Shown here in pieces: positions 53,416-63,704 of a stretch of 64,000 nucleotides of DNA. Source of the DNA: Polynucleobacter sp. CS-Odin-A6 (lineage in GTDB: Bacteria > Pseudomonadota > Gammaproteobacteria > Burkholderiales > Burkholderiaceae). The translations under genes and the position numbers were made by a program. The notes under the pieces are model-generated. The model was not told the DNA's origin. It did no database searches and saw only the letters and a program-made list of their open reading frames with translations. Every line of letters begins with the position of its first letter. Position 1 is the stretch's first letter. The stretch lies in assembly GCF_018882095.1 (NCBI RefSeq), contig NZ_JACVPD010000003.1, positions 1 to 64,000 on the forward strand, in the 5' to 3' direction.

Positions 53416-56271
53416 ATGATGCAGGATCAAAGAGATACCTCTTATCTCTTCGGCGGAAACGCTCCTTATGTAGAAGAACTCTACGAATCTTATTTGCATG
53501 ATCCCGCTTCCGTGGCCGATCATTGGCGAGATTATTTCGATGGTGTGAAGCAAGTTCCCACCGCAGATGGCTCATCTAGAGCTGATATTGCTCATGGACC
53601 CATTGTTGCTTCATTCGCGGAGCGAGCTAAGCGGGGTCCAATCCGGACGGTTTCCGACTCTGCTGACTCTGAGATGGGTCGTAAACGGGTTGCTGTTCAG
53701 CAGTTAATTGCCGCCTATCGTAACGTTGGTAATCGCTGGGCTGATATTGACCCCTTAAAGCGTTCAGAGCGTAAAGATATTCCCGAGTTAGATCCCGTCT
53801 TTTATGGTTTTACTGATGGCGATATGGATATCGTTTTCAATACCAGTAATACCTTCTTCGGCAAAAATGAAATGACCTTGCGGGATTTACTGCAAGCGCT
53901 GCGTCAAACCTATTGCGGCACTTTAGGTGCTGAGTACATGTTTATTGCCGATCAAACTATCAAAAAATGGTGGCAAGAACAATTAGAGTCGATTCGCTCA
54001 ACCCCCAGATTTAATGTTGAAGAGAAGCACCAAATTTTAGATCGCGTTACTGCGGCAGAGGGTTTAGAGCGCTATCTTCAGGCCAAGTATGTTGGTCAAA
54101 AACGCTTCTCCCTTGAGGGTGGCGAAAGTTTCATTGCTTGCATGGATGAATTGATTCGTGAGTCTGGCGCTAACGGCGTGCAAGAGATAGTGATTGGCAT
54201 GGCCCATCGGGGTCGCCTTAATGTATTGGTGAACGTCCTAGGCAAAATGCCATCAGACCTCTTTGCGGAGTTTGAGCACAAAGGGCCAGAAACTTTACCT
54301 GCAGGTGATGTGAAGTATCACCAGGGATTCTCAAGTGATATTTCTACTCCAGCTGGCCCCGTCCATTTATCTCTTGCATTTAATCCCTCCCATTTAGAAA
54401 TCGTGAATCCCGTAGTAGAGGGCTCTGCGCGTGCTCGCATGGAACGTCGTGGGGATATGTTGGGTGAGCAAGTATTGCCAGTATTGGTGCATGGCGATGC
54501 GGCCATTGCAGGTCAGGGCGTCATGCAAGAAACCCTGGCGATGGCAGAAGTGCGGGGCTACTACACTGGTGGCACGATTCATATTGTGATTAATAACCAG
54601 ATTGGTTTCACTACATCGGATCCGCGCGATTTACGCTCTAGCTTGTATTGCACGGACATTATGAAGATGATTGATGCGCCTGTCTTGCATGTCAATGGCG
54701 ATGATCCAGAAGCAGTTGTCTTAGCTACCAAGTTGGCTGTCGAGTTCCGTACTCGATTCCATAAAGATGTTGCTATTGATATCGTTTGTTTCAGAAAGTT
54801 AGGTCACAACGAACAAGACACTCCTGCGATGACTCAGCCATTGATGTACAAAATCATTGCTGAACATCCTGGTACCCGTAAGTTGTATGCAGATAAGCTA
54901 GAAACCCAGGGAGTCTTGCCTGCTGGGACTGGTGAGTTAATGGTCAAGGAGTACCGCGCAGCCATGGATGCGGGTAAGCAGACCTCCGATCCAGTGCTCA
55001 GCAATTTCAAAGGGAAGTTTGCGGTTGATTGGTCCCCATTTTTAAATAAGCGTTGGACCGATGAGGCTGACACGGCCATTCCTTTGACGGAGTGGAAACG
55101 CTTGGCTGAACGCGTTTCTTCAGTTCGGGAAGGATTTAAAGTTCATCCATTAGTCGAAAAAGTCTTGAAAGACCGGGCGGCAATGGGGCGTGGAGAAACC
55201 AATATTGACTGGGGTATGGGCGAGCACATGGCTTTCGCATCCTTAGTGGCTAGCGGATATCCAGTACGTCTCTCTGGAGAAGATAGTGGTCGAGGCACCT
55301 TCACCCATCGTCATGCCGTTTTGCACAATCAAAATCGGGAGAAATGGGATACCGGCGTTTACATTCCTCTGCGTCATATTGCCAAAGATCAGGCACCATT
55401 TTTAGTGATTGACTCTATCTTGTCAGAAGAGGCCGTGCTAGGTTTTGAGTATGGCTATGCTGCTGCTGAGCCAAATACATTGACTATTTGGGAGGCTCAG
55501 TTTGGTGACTTTGCGAATGGCGCTCAAGTTGTGATTGATCAATTTATTGCTTCTGGTGAGGTGAAATGGGGTCGTGTAAATGGCTTGGTCATGATGTTGC
55601 CTCACGGCTATGAAGGTCAAGGTCCAGAGCATTCATCTGCCCGTTTGGAGCGCTTTATGCAGTTATGCGCTGATACCAATATGCAGGTGATTCAACCAAC
55701 TACAGCATCCCAGATCTTCCATGTCTTACGCCGTCAAATGATTCGTCAGTTCCGCAAACCGCTGATCTTGATGACGCCAAAATCATTGTTACGCAATAAA
55801 GAAGCGGCTTCACCTTTAATTGAATTCACAAAGGGAGGGTTCCAAACCATTCTTCCTGAACGTGATCAGACAATTGACAAGCAAAAGGTTACTCGTTTAG
55901 TGATGTGCTCTGGTAAGGTTTACTACGATTTAGCCAAAGTGCGTACTGAGAAAAAATTAGATGATGTTGCGATTATTCGTCTAGAGCAACTCTATCCATT
56001 CCCACACAAGGCATTGACGGCCGAGTTAAAAAAATACCCAAACCTTGCTGAAGTGGTGTGGTGTCAGGATGAGCCGCAAAATCAGGGTGCTTGGTTCTTT
56101 GTTCAGCATAATATTTTGGAGAACATGTCTGAAGGCATGAAGCTGGCCTATGCCGGTCGCACAGCATCAGCCTCACCAGCCTGTGGTTACGCCCATTTAC
56201 ATCAAGAACAACAGAAGTCTCTACTTACCGCAGCCTTCGCAAAACTTAAAGGTTATGTCATTACGAAGTAA
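53416..56271 (+). CDS. odhA: 2-oxoglutarate dehydrogenase E1 component
   Basis: This thiamine-diphosphate enzyme decarboxylates 2-oxoglutarate in the TCA cycle. The 951-residue protein has the short N-terminal E2-binding part (YVEELYESYLHDP), MAHRGRLNVLVNVLGK, and the C-terminal transketolase-like domain (SGEDSGRGTFTHRHAVLHNQ, HGYEGQGPEHSSARLER). ATG 53416 is favoured by spacing from AAAGG over GTG 53407. It is the first gene of odhA-odhB-lpd. Confidence 0.97.
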   Translation: MMQDQRDTSYLFGGNAPYVEELYESYLHDPASVADHWRDYFDGVKQVPTADGSSRADIAHGPIVASFAERAKRGPIRTVSDSADSEMGRKRVAVQQLIAAYRNVGNRWADIDPLKRSERKDIPELDPVFYGFTDGDMDIVFNTSNTFFGKNEMTLRDLLQALRQTYCGTLGAEYMFIADQTIKKWWQEQLESIRSTPRFNVEEKHQILDRVTAAEGLERYLQAKYVGQKRFSLEGGESFIACMDELIRESGANGVQEIVIGMAHRGRLNVLVNVLGKMPSDLFAEFEHKGPETLPAGDVKYHQGFSSDISTPAGPVHLSLAFNPSHLEIVNPVVEGSARARMERRGDMLGEQVLPVLVHGDAAIAGQGVMQETLAMAEVRGYYTGGTIHIVINNQIGFTTSDPRDLRSSLYCTDIMKMIDAPVLHVNGDDPEAVVLATKLAVEFRTRFHKDVAIDIVCFRKLGHNEQDTPAMTQPLMYKIIAEHPGTRKLYADKLETQGVLPAGTGELMVKEYRAAMDAGKQTSDPVLSNFKGKFAVDWSPFLNKRWTDEADTAIPLTEWKRLAERVSSVREGFKVHPLVEKVLKDRAAMGRGETNIDWGMGEHMAFASLVASGYPVRLSGEDSGRGTFTHRHAVLHNQNREKWDTGVYIPLRHIAKDQAPFLVIDSILSEEAVLGFEYGYAAAEPNTLTIWEAQFGDFANGAQVVIDQFIASGEVKWGRVNGLVMMLPHGYEGQGPEHSSARLERFMQLCADTNMQVIQPTTASQIFHVLRRQMIRQFRKPLILMTPKSLLRNKEAASPLIEFTKGGFQTILPERDQTIDKQKVTRLVMCSGKVYYDLAKVRTEKKLDDVAIIRLEQLYPFPHKALTAELKKYPNLAEVVWCQDEPQNQGAWFFVQHNILENMSEGMKLAYAGRTASASPACGYAHLHQEQQKSLLTAAFAKLKGYVITK

Positions 56272-56314
56272 ACGTAGACATTACTCCATATAAAAACACT
56301 CAATAGGATTAATC

Positions 56315-57517
56315 ATGGCCATTTTTGAAGTTAAAGTTCCCCAGCTCTCTGAGTCCGTAGCAGAGGCTACTTTATTGCAATGGAAAAAGAAGGTCGGCGA
56401 TGCAGTTGGTCAGGATGAAATCCTGATCGAAATTGAAACGGATAAAGTGGTCTTGGAAGTTCCAGCGCCATCTGCTGGCGTCATTACCGAGATTGTGGTT
56501 GCTGATGGCGGCACTGTTCTCGCCGAGCAGTTGATTGCAAAAATTGATAGTACTGCTGTTGCCTCTGCCCCTGTAGCCGCAGCTCCTTCACCTGCAGCAA
56601 TTCCAGCTGTTGTTCCTGCTAAAGCCGCTCCTGTAGCAAAGTCATCTGCTGCTGCCGCTCCTTCAGCCGCAAAAATTCTTGCTGAAAACAATCTTGGCGC
56701 TAGTCAGGTTGCTGGTTCTGGTCGTGATGGTCGCGTGACTAAGGGTGATGCACTGAACGCCATTGCTGGCGGTGCAAAACCCGCTGCATTGCCAAGTGCC
56801 CCTATGCCATCAGGTGAACGTCCCGAAGAGCGTGTTCCAATGAGCCGCTTGCGTGCGCGTATTGCTGAGCGCTTACTCGAGTCTCAGGCAAACAATGCCA
56901 TCTTGACCACCTTTAACGAAGTGAACATGGCCCCAGTCATTGCCATGCGCAACAAGTACAAAGATCAGTTTGAAAAAGTACATGGCGTGAAGTTAGGCTT
57001 TATGTCTTTCTTTGTTAAAGCCGCAACGCATGCACTGAAGAAGTTTCCGCTATTGAACGCTTCTGTTGACGGCAATGACATCATCTACCACGGCTACTTT
57101 GATATTGGCATTGCAGTGAGTTCCCCGCGGGGTTTGGTGGTTCCCATTTTGCGTGACGTTGACCAAATGAATTTAGCGGATATCGAGAAAAAGATTGCTG
57201 AGTTTGGTGCGAAAGCCCGTGAAGGGAAGTTGTCCCTAGAAGATTTAACTGGCGGCACATTCTCCATCTCTAATGGTGGTGTATTTGGATCGATGCTGTC
57301 TACTCCCATTATCAATCCTCCTCAGTCTGCTATTTTGGGGATTCATGCGACCAAAGAGCGTGCGGTAGTAGAGGACGGTCAGATCGTGATTCGTCCAATT
57401 AATTATTTGGCTTTGTCATACGACCACCGCATTATTGATGGTCGTGAAGCGGTGCTTGGTTTAGTTGCCATGAAGGATGCTTTAGAAGATCCCTCACGCC
57501 TCCTGCTGGATTTGTAA
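56315..57517 (+). CDS. odhB: Dihydrolipoamide succinyltransferase (E2)
   Basis: The 400-residue core of the 2-oxoglutarate dehydrogenase complex has one lipoyl domain (Lys44 in [14 protein letters not shown]), an Ala/Pro linker, an E3-binding domain ([10 protein letters not shown]), and a catalytic domain ending with [13 protein letters not shown] (active His and Asp). Confidence 0.96.
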   Translation: MAIFEVKVPQLSESVAEATLLQWKKKVGDAVGQDEILIEIETDKVVLEVPAPSAGVITEIVVADGGTVLAEQLIAKIDSTAVASAPVAAAPSPAAIPAVVPAKAAPVAKSSAAAAPSAAKILAENNLGASQVAGSGRDGRVTKGDALNAIAGGAKPAALPSAPMPSGERPEERVPMSRLRARIAERLLESQANNAILTTFNEVNMAPVIAMRNKYKDQFEKVHGVKLGFMSFFVKAATHALKKFPLLNASVDGNDIIYHGYFDIGIAVSSPRGLVVPILRDVDQMNLADIEKKIAEFGAKAREGKLSLEDLTGGTFSISNGGVFGSMLSTPIINPPQSAILGIHATKERAVVEDGQIVIRPINYLALSYDHRIIDGREAVLGLVAMKDALEDPSRLLLDL

Positions 57518-57527
57518 GGGGAAGATG

Positions 57528-58964
57528 ATGAGTCAATCTTTTGATGTATTAGTAATCGGTGCAGGCCCTGGCGGATATATCGCTGCTATTCGGGCAGCAC
57601 AACTGGGCTTTAAAGTCGCCTGCGCCGAATGGAATGCTTATGACGATCCCAAAGGCGAGCCCCGTTTAGGCGGTACCTGCCTTAACGTGGGCTGTATTCC
57701 TTCTAAGGCTTTGTTGGCCTCTTCTGAGGAATTTGAAAAGATCAATCATCACGCCGCAGATCACGGCATTACTGTTGGTTCAGTCAAGCTAGACTCCAGC
57801 AAAATGATCGCTCGTAAGGATGCGATTGTGACCAAGATGACCTCAGGGATTCAGTTCTTGTTTCGTAAGAACAAAATTACTTTACTTAAGGGCCATGCCT
57901 CATTTGTAGCTAAGGATGCTGATGGCTATCAAGTCAAGATTGACGGCAAAGACAAAGAAGTGGTGACTGCTAAGAATGTCATTATTGCCACCGGATCTAA
58001 AGCGCGTCATTTGCCGAATATTCCAATCGATAACGTCCTGATCAGCGATAACGAAGGTGGTCTTAAGTTCGACTCCATTCCGAAGAAGCTTGGCGTCATT
58101 GGAGCTGGCGTCATCGGTTTAGAGTTGGGCTCCGTATGGCGTCGCGTTGGTTCTGAAGTCACCATTCTTGAGGCATTACCCTCTTTCTTGGGCGCTTGCG
58201 ATCAAGGGATTGCTAAAGAAGCGCATAAGATCTTTACGAAGCAAGGCCTCAAAATCAATATGGGTGTCAAGATTGGTGAAGTCAAGGCAGATAAAAAAGG
58301 GGTAGTGGTGAACTACACCGATAGCGAGGGCAAAGCGCAGAAATTAGAATGCGATCGCTTGATAGTTTCTGTTGGTCGTGTACCCAATACCGATAAGTTA
58401 GGACTTGATCAGATCGGTCTCAAAGTGGATGAGCGTGGTTTTATTCCAATCGATGAGCATACTTGCGCTACTGCAGCCCCTGGCGTTTATGCAGTAGGTG
58501 ACGTAGTGCGTGGACCCATGCTCGCCCACAAAGCTGAAGATGAAGGCGTACTCGTTGCTGAAATCATTGCTGGTCAAAAGCCACACATTGATTACAACTG
58601 CATTCCTTGGGTGATTTACACCGACCCTGAAATTGCGTGGGTTGGCAAAAGCGAAGAGCAGCTTAAACAAGCGGGCATTGCTTACAAGGCTGGTCAGTTC
58701 CCCTTTGCTGCTAATGGTCGTGCATTAGGTATGAATCGGACCGATGGTTTTGTCAAAGTATTGGCTGATGAAAAAACCGATGAAATTTTGGGTGTGCATA
58801 TTATTGGACCCAATGCCTCTGACCTGATTGCTGAAGCAGCTACAGCCATGGAATTTAAAGCGGCAGCCGAGGATATTGCTCGTATCTGCCATCCACATCC
58901 AAGCTTATCTGAAGTATTTCGTGAGGCAGCATTAGCGACAGATAAACGCGCATTAAACATGTAA
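57528..58964 (+). CDS. lpdA: Dihydrolipoamide dehydrogenase (E3)
   Basis: The 478-residue FAD enzyme reoxidises dihydrolipoamide. FAD motif VLVIGAGPGGYIAAI, redox disulfide GGTCLNVGCIPSK, NAD motif GVIGAGVIGLELG and C-terminal CHPHPSLSE with the active His are all intact. ATG 57528 suits the upstream AAGGGGAAG site better than ATG 57525. It is followed without gap by zapE. Confidence 0.96.
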   Translation: MSQSFDVLVIGAGPGGYIAAIRAAQLGFKVACAEWNAYDDPKGEPRLGGTCLNVGCIPSKALLASSEEFEKINHHAADHGITVGSVKLDSSKMIARKDAIVTKMTSGIQFLFRKNKITLLKGHASFVAKDADGYQVKIDGKDKEVVTAKNVIIATGSKARHLPNIPIDNVLISDNEGGLKFDSIPKKLGVIGAGVIGLELGSVWRRVGSEVTILEALPSFLGACDQGIAKEAHKIFTKQGLKINMGVKIGEVKADKKGVVVNYTDSEGKAQKLECDRLIVSVGRVPNTDKLGLDQIGLKVDERGFIPIDEHTCATAAPGVYAVGDVVRGPMLAHKAEDEGVLVAEIIAGQKPHIDYNCIPWVIYTDPEIAWVGKSEEQLKQAGIAYKAGQFPFAANGRALGMNRTDGFVKVLADEKTDEILGVHIIGPNASDLIAEAATAMEFKAAAEDIARICHPHPSLSEVFREAALATDKRALNM

Positions 58965-60068
58965 TTGAAAGTATTAGAGTATTACCATCAAGAGTTAAAG
59001 GCGCGCGGGTATCAAGGTGATCCCGCGCAGCTTGCTGCCATTGAGCGCTTACAGCGCTGCGAAAATGAGTGGGTTGCTTATAAAGAAATCCGTAGCAATG
59101 GCTTTAAAAAGAAACTCTTCCATCCGGATTTACCTCGGGGGGTCTATCTTTGGGGTGGCGTCGGTCGGGGTAAATCTTTTCTCATGGATTGCTTCTTTGC
59201 AGCCTCTCCTTTAGAAAAAAAGCTACGCATTCATTTTCATGAGTTCATGCGAGAAGTGCATCATGAGTTGCATGAGCTTTCGGGAATGTCTGATCCTCTA
59301 GACGAGCTTTCCAAGAGAATTGCTCAGCGCTATCGCCTGATTTGTTTCGATGAGTTTCATATTAATGACATTGCGGATGCGATGATTTTGTACCGTCTGC
59401 TTAGTGCACTCTTTGAAGATCGTGTCCAGTTTGTGATGACCTCAAACTATCAGCCTAGCGAACTCTATCCTAATGGCCTGCATCGTGATCGCTTGCTTCC
59501 TGCGATCAAACTCCTAGAAGAGCAGCTCGACGTGATGAATGTGGATGCTGGCAATGACTATCGACGAGTACAAATGGCTCAGGTTCAGGCTTATCTCACG
59601 CCTGTCAATGCGGGCACCCAGTCCATCTTGATGCAAATGTTTAAGACCTTGATTGGCAATCAAAAGGAAACAGTGCGTCCCGTTCTGCGGATTGAGTCTA
59701 GAGAGTTGAGGCCTCTCCACATGGCCGAAGGAGTAGTGTGGTTTGATTTTCAAACCTTGTGTTGTGGCCCGCGCTCCCAAAATGATTATCTGGAAATTGC
59801 CAAGCGCTTTCATACGGTCATTTTGTCTGGAGTGCCTTATATGCCCCCGAGAATGACCAATGAAGCAAGACGTTTTATTTGGCTGATTGATGTCCTTTAT
59901 GACCATAAAATCAAATTAATCCTCTCTGCAGAGCTGCCCGCGGTTGATTTGTATACCGAGGGTCAAATTACCAGCGAGTTCTCCAGAACAGTTTCTCGCT
60001 TAATTGAGATGCAAAGCCGTGCTTACCTAGATGCACCTCGCCGGGTAATTGATACCAGCTTGACCTAA
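58965..60068 (+). CDS. zapE: Cell-division ATPase ZapE (AFG1-like)
   Basis: The 367-residue P-loop ATPase is linked to Z-ring stability. Walker A is GGVGRGKSFLMD; Walker B LICFDEFHINDIADAMIL; sensor text FVMTSNYQPSELYPNGLHRD. It begins with TTG directly after the lpd stop, so translation is coupled. The lpd-zapE order is common in betaproteobacteria. Confidence 0.93.
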   Translation: MKVLEYYHQELKARGYQGDPAQLAAIERLQRCENEWVAYKEIRSNGFKKKLFHPDLPRGVYLWGGVGRGKSFLMDCFFAASPLEKKLRIHFHEFMREVHHELHELSGMSDPLDELSKRIAQRYRLICFDEFHINDIADAMILYRLLSALFEDRVQFVMTSNYQPSELYPNGLHRDRLLPAIKLLEEQLDVMNVDAGNDYRRVQMAQVQAYLTPVNAGTQSILMQMFKTLIGNQKETVRPVLRIESRELRPLHMAEGVVWFDFQTLCCGPRSQNDYLEIAKRFHTVILSGVPYMPPRMTNEARRFIWLIDVLYDHKIKLILSAELPAVDLYTEGQITSEFSRTVSRLIEMQSRAYLDAPRRVIDTSLT

Positions 60069-60077
60069 AATAGGTTC

Positions 60078-60926
60078 ATGACCAGTATTTCTACCCTAAA
60101 TGCCGATTTACATTGCCACTCGGTGGTTTCTGATGGAACCTTGACTCCCGAGCAATTAGCAGAGCGTGCCTATAAAAACGGTGTCCATTTATGGGCATTG
60201 ACTGATCACGATGAGTTGGGTGGCCAGGAGAGGGCTCGCATTGCAGCTGGCTCTCTGGGTATGGATTATCTTGGTGGTGTTGAGATCTCAGTAACTTGGA
60301 TGGGGCAGACCATTCACATTGTGGGACTTGGTATTGATGCCACTCACGCTGGAATTCTCGAGGGATTGCGAAGGACTCGTGAAGGCCGTGGTAACCGTGC
60401 CAAGCAGATGGCCGAACAATTATTAAAAGCGGGGATTCCAGGTGCTTATGAGGGTGCCCTGCATTTTGCAGGAAATCATGACTTAATTTCTCGCACCCAC
60501 TTTGCCCGTTTTCTAGTTGAGCAGGGCATCTGTCGTGATACAGATCATGTGTTTAAAAACTACTTAGTTGAGGACAAACCCGGCTATGTGCCACATCTCT
60601 GGGCAACCCTAGATGATGCGGTAGCCTGGATTAAGTCGGCAGGGGGCGCTGCTGTGATCGCTCATCCTGGCCGGTATAAGTTAAACGCAATGCAGATGGA
60701 TGCGCTTTATAGGCATTTCAAAGAAATCGGCGGCATAGCAATCGAAGTGATTACCGGTAGTCATAGTCCGCATCAATATCAAACCTATGGCAAGATTGCC
60801 CAGCACTATGGTTTTTTGGCTTCTCGGGGGTCTGACTTTCATGATCCGAAAGAAAGTCATATGGATCTGGGTGCCTTGCCCCATTTGCCTGATCATTTAA
60901 CCCCAGTATGGACGCTGTTCCACTGA
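60078..60926 (+). CDS. PHP-domain phosphoesterase (RNase AM / YciV type)
   Basis: The 282-residue metal-dependent phosphatase/5'-3' exonuclease has ADLHCHSVVSDGTLTPEQLA at the start, ALTDHDELGG, EISVTWMGQTIHIVG, AVIAHPGRYKL and SRGSDFHDP supplying the His and Asp metal ligands. Relatives act on nucleoside 3',5'-bisphosphates and short RNA ends. Confidence 0.92.
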   Translation: MTSISTLNADLHCHSVVSDGTLTPEQLAERAYKNGVHLWALTDHDELGGQERARIAAGSLGMDYLGGVEISVTWMGQTIHIVGLGIDATHAGILEGLRRTREGRGNRAKQMAEQLLKAGIPGAYEGALHFAGNHDLISRTHFARFLVEQGICRDTDHVFKNYLVEDKPGYVPHLWATLDDAVAWIKSAGGAAVIAHPGRYKLNAMQMDALYRHFKEIGGIAIEVITGSHSPHQYQTYGKIAQHYGFLASRGSDFHDPKESHMDLGALPHLPDHLTPVWTLFH

Positions 60927-60978
60927 GCCTGTATTTATACATAACCGTTTCATTTACCTTTAAAGAATAACGATCAAG

Positions 60979-62181
60979 ATGTTTGCAGAACGCGTTCTCT
61001 CTGGCATGCGACCAACCGGTAGCTTGCACCTGGGCCATTACCATGGCGTTTTAAAGAATTGGGTTCGCTTGCAGTCTGAGTATCCTTGTTTCTTTTTTGT
61101 AGCAGACTGGCATGCCTTAACGACTCACTACGAAACCCCAGATGTGATTGAACAATCTGTTTGGGATATGGTGATTGATTGGCTGGCTTGTGGTGTTGAT
61201 CCCAATCAGGCCACGCTATTTATTCAGAGCAAAGTGCCTGAGCATGCTGAGCTTTTCTTGTTATTGTCGATGGGCACCCCCTTAGGTTGGCTTGAGCGAG
61301 TGCCTACCTACAAGGATCAAATTGAAAAGCTCAAAGAAAAGGATCTACAGACCTATGGTTTCCTGGGCTATCCCTTGCTTCAAGCGGCTGACATTCTGAT
61401 CTATCGCGCGCAATTTGTGCCGGTGGGTGAGGACCAAGTGCCGCATGTGGAGATGACGCGTGAAGTAGCCCGCCGTTTTAATTATCTGTATGGACGCGAG
61501 CCTGGCTTTGAAGAGAAAGCACTTGAGGCCGTCAAAAAATTAGGCAGTAAGCGTGCCAAGATGTACGCTGAACTCCGTGTGGCATACCAGGAGCGGGGCG
61601 ATGATGAGGCTTTAGAGCAAGCTAAGGCATTGCTTCAAGAGGCACAAAGTCTTTCCATGGCGGATCGGGAAAGATTATTTGGTTTCTTGGAAGGCGCTCG
61701 CAAAATTATTCTGCCAGAGCCACAAGCGCTGCTGACCTCTGCGTCACGCATGCCCGGTATTGACGGACAAAAAATGTCGAAGTCTTATGGCAATACGATT
61801 AGCATTCGTGAAAAACCAGAAGAAGTGATTCGCTCTATTCGTACTATGCCGACAGATCCTGCGCGGGTTCGTAGAACGGATCCAGGAGATCCTGCGCGTT
61901 GCCCTGTATGGCAGTTGCATACCGTCTATTCCAATGAAGAGACTAAAGCTTGGGTTCAAAAAGAATGTCAGTCAGCCGGCATCGGTTGCCTGGAATGTAA
62001 GCAGCCCGTGATTGACGCGATTCTTGCCGAGCAACAACCCATGTTTGAGCGTGCACAGAAATATTTAGATGATCCTAGTTTGCTGCGCTCTATCATTGCT
62101 GATGGTGGTGATCAAGCACGCAAAGTTGCTCAGGAAACCATGCGTGAGGTCCGTGAGTGTATGGGGCTAGCGTACGACTAA
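60979..62181 (+). CDS. trpS: Tryptophanyl-tRNA synthetase
   Basis: The 400-residue class I synthetase has a HIGH-type motif GSLHLGHYHG and a KMSKS motif (GQKMSKSYGN). The segment between the halves has an added helical region (about 180-235), making it longer than the 330-residue E. coli enzyme. The methyltransferase gene follows at once. Confidence 0.96.
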   Translation: MFAERVLSGMRPTGSLHLGHYHGVLKNWVRLQSEYPCFFFVADWHALTTHYETPDVIEQSVWDMVIDWLACGVDPNQATLFIQSKVPEHAELFLLLSMGTPLGWLERVPTYKDQIEKLKEKDLQTYGFLGYPLLQAADILIYRAQFVPVGEDQVPHVEMTREVARRFNYLYGREPGFEEKALEAVKKLGSKRAKMYAELRVAYQERGDDEALEQAKALLQEAQSLSMADRERLFGFLEGARKIILPEPQALLTSASRMPGIDGQKMSKSYGNTISIREKPEEVIRSIRTMPTDPARVRRTDPGDPARCPVWQLHTVYSNEETKAWVQKECQSAGIGCLECKQPVIDAILAEQQPMFERAQKYLDDPSLLRSIIADGGDQARKVAQETMREVRECMGLAYD

Positions 62182-62191
62182 GGCCACTTCT

Positions 62192-62755
62192 TTGTTCCCA
62201 GGACATGATTTGATTGCAGAAGCTTCTACTTGGGTGAGACGTTTTGCCCCAGTCATTCCAAAGGGTGGGATCGTCTTGGATCTGGCTTGTGGTACTGGTA
62301 GGCATACCGCGTTAATGGCATCTCTTGGCCACACCGTGCTGGCAATTGATCAAGATGTTTCAGCAGTTCAACTTCTACAAAGTGACTCAATTCAAATCCT
62401 TGGGCTCAATCTTGAGGCTTCTAATTGGCCATTGCTAGGTCGGCAGTTTTCCGGGATTATCGTGACGAATTACCTCTACCGGCCATTTTTGGATGAATTG
62501 CCCCAAATGCTCATTGAGGGTGGCGTCTTGATCTATGAAACCTTTGCGGATGGGAATGCCGCATTTGGCAAACCCTCAAATCCGGATTTCTTACTAAAGC
62601 CGGGGGAATTGCTTGCTTTGGCTGGGGGAGCTGGGCTGAAAGTGATCGCCTATGAAGATATTTACGTAGATCAGCCTAAACCAGCCATGGTTCAGCGGAT
62701 TTGTGCCGTAAAAGGGCATTTAAATGAACCCATTCCGTTACAATTTGTTGGTTAA
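62192..62755 (+). CDS. Class I SAM-dependent methyltransferase
   Basis: The 187-residue protein has SAM-binding motif VLDLACGTGRHTALMASLGH and acidic loop AIDQDV. The frame opens after a stop at 62168 and has no ATG before the conserved part; TTG 62192 with AAGG upstream is the likely start. The target molecule is unknown. Confidence 0.88.
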   Translation: MFPGHDLIAEASTWVRRFAPVIPKGGIVLDLACGTGRHTALMASLGHTVLAIDQDVSAVQLLQSDSIQILGLNLEASNWPLLGRQFSGIIVTNYLYRPFLDELPQMLIEGGVLIYETFADGNAAFGKPSNPDFLLKPGELLALAGGAGLKVIAYEDIYVDQPKPAMVQRICAVKGHLNEPIPLQFVG

Positions 62756-62780
62756 CCATCAGATAATCTAGACCCATTCA

Positions 62781-63704
62781 GTGACTTATAGCAGCCAATC
62801 AAACGCCCATAAAAAGCCGATCGCTGGCAGCATGCCGGCCATTGTGACGCCGATGTTCGAGGACGGCAGCTTGGATTTTCCTGCCCTACGTTCTTTGCTC
62901 GATTGGCATGTGGCGGAAGGTTCAGATGGCATTGTGATTGTCGGTACTAGTGGCGAGTCTCCAACGGTTTCTGTGGAAGAGCACTGTGAGCTGATTAAAG
63001 TCACCGTTGAGCAGATTGCAGGACGAATCCCCGTTATCGCCGGAACAGGCGGTAACTCCACCACTGAGGCGATTGAACTCACCCAGTTTGCAAAATCGGT
63101 TGGCGCCGATGCTAGCTTGCAAGTTGTCCCTTATTACAACAAGCCAACTCAAGAGGGCATGTATGCTCACTTTATGAAGATAGCTGAGTCGGTTGATTTA
63201 CCGGTCATTCTATATAACGTCCCCGGCAGAACGGTTGCAGATCTTGCTGGAGAGACCACAGTTCGTCTCGCTGCAGTACCTGGCATCATTGGGATTAAAG
63301 ATGCCACCGGTAGTATCGAGCGCGGCACCTTACTGCTGGCTGATTTACAGCGCGCGGGGCATGCTGATTTCTCCGTATTTTCTGGTGACGACTTGAGTGC
63401 TGCGATGTTGATGTTGATGGGGGGCAAAGGGAATATTTCGGTGACTGCCAATATCGCACCTCGTTTAATGCACGATTTGTGTCAGGCAGCGATGTCGGAT
63501 GATGTCCTTAAGGCGCGTGCGATTCAATATCAATTACTGGCCGTTCATAAAGCCATGTTTACTGAGGCAAACCCGATTCCTGTGAAATGGGCCTTGCATG
63601 AAATGGGCAAAGTCACAGCCGGAATTCGTTTACCGTTAACCCCTTTAAGCGTTGCCTTACGTGAACCTTTAAAGACTGCAATGTTACAGGCCGGCTTACT
63701 ATGA
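62781..63704 (+). CDS. dapA: 4-hydroxy-tetrahydrodipicolinate synthase
   Basis: It joins pyruvate and aspartate semialdehyde in lysine and diaminopimelate synthesis. The 307-residue TIM-barrel protein has Schiff-base Lys in [20 protein letters not shown] with the catalytic Tyr, and [18 protein letters not shown]. It uses a GTG start at 62781 and overlaps bamC by 4 bases. Confidence 0.96.
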   Translation: MTYSSQSNAHKKPIAGSMPAIVTPMFEDGSLDFPALRSLLDWHVAEGSDGIVIVGTSGESPTVSVEEHCELIKVTVEQIAGRIPVIAGTGGNSTTEAIELTQFAKSVGADASLQVVPYYNKPTQEGMYAHFMKIAESVDLPVILYNVPGRTVADLAGETTVRLAAVPGIIGIKDATGSIERGTLLLADLQRAGHADFSVFSGDDLSAAMLMLMGGKGNISVTANIAPRLMHDLCQAAMSDDVLKARAIQYQLLAVHKAMFTEANPIPVKWALHEMGKVTAGIRLPLTPLSVALREPLKTAMLQAGLL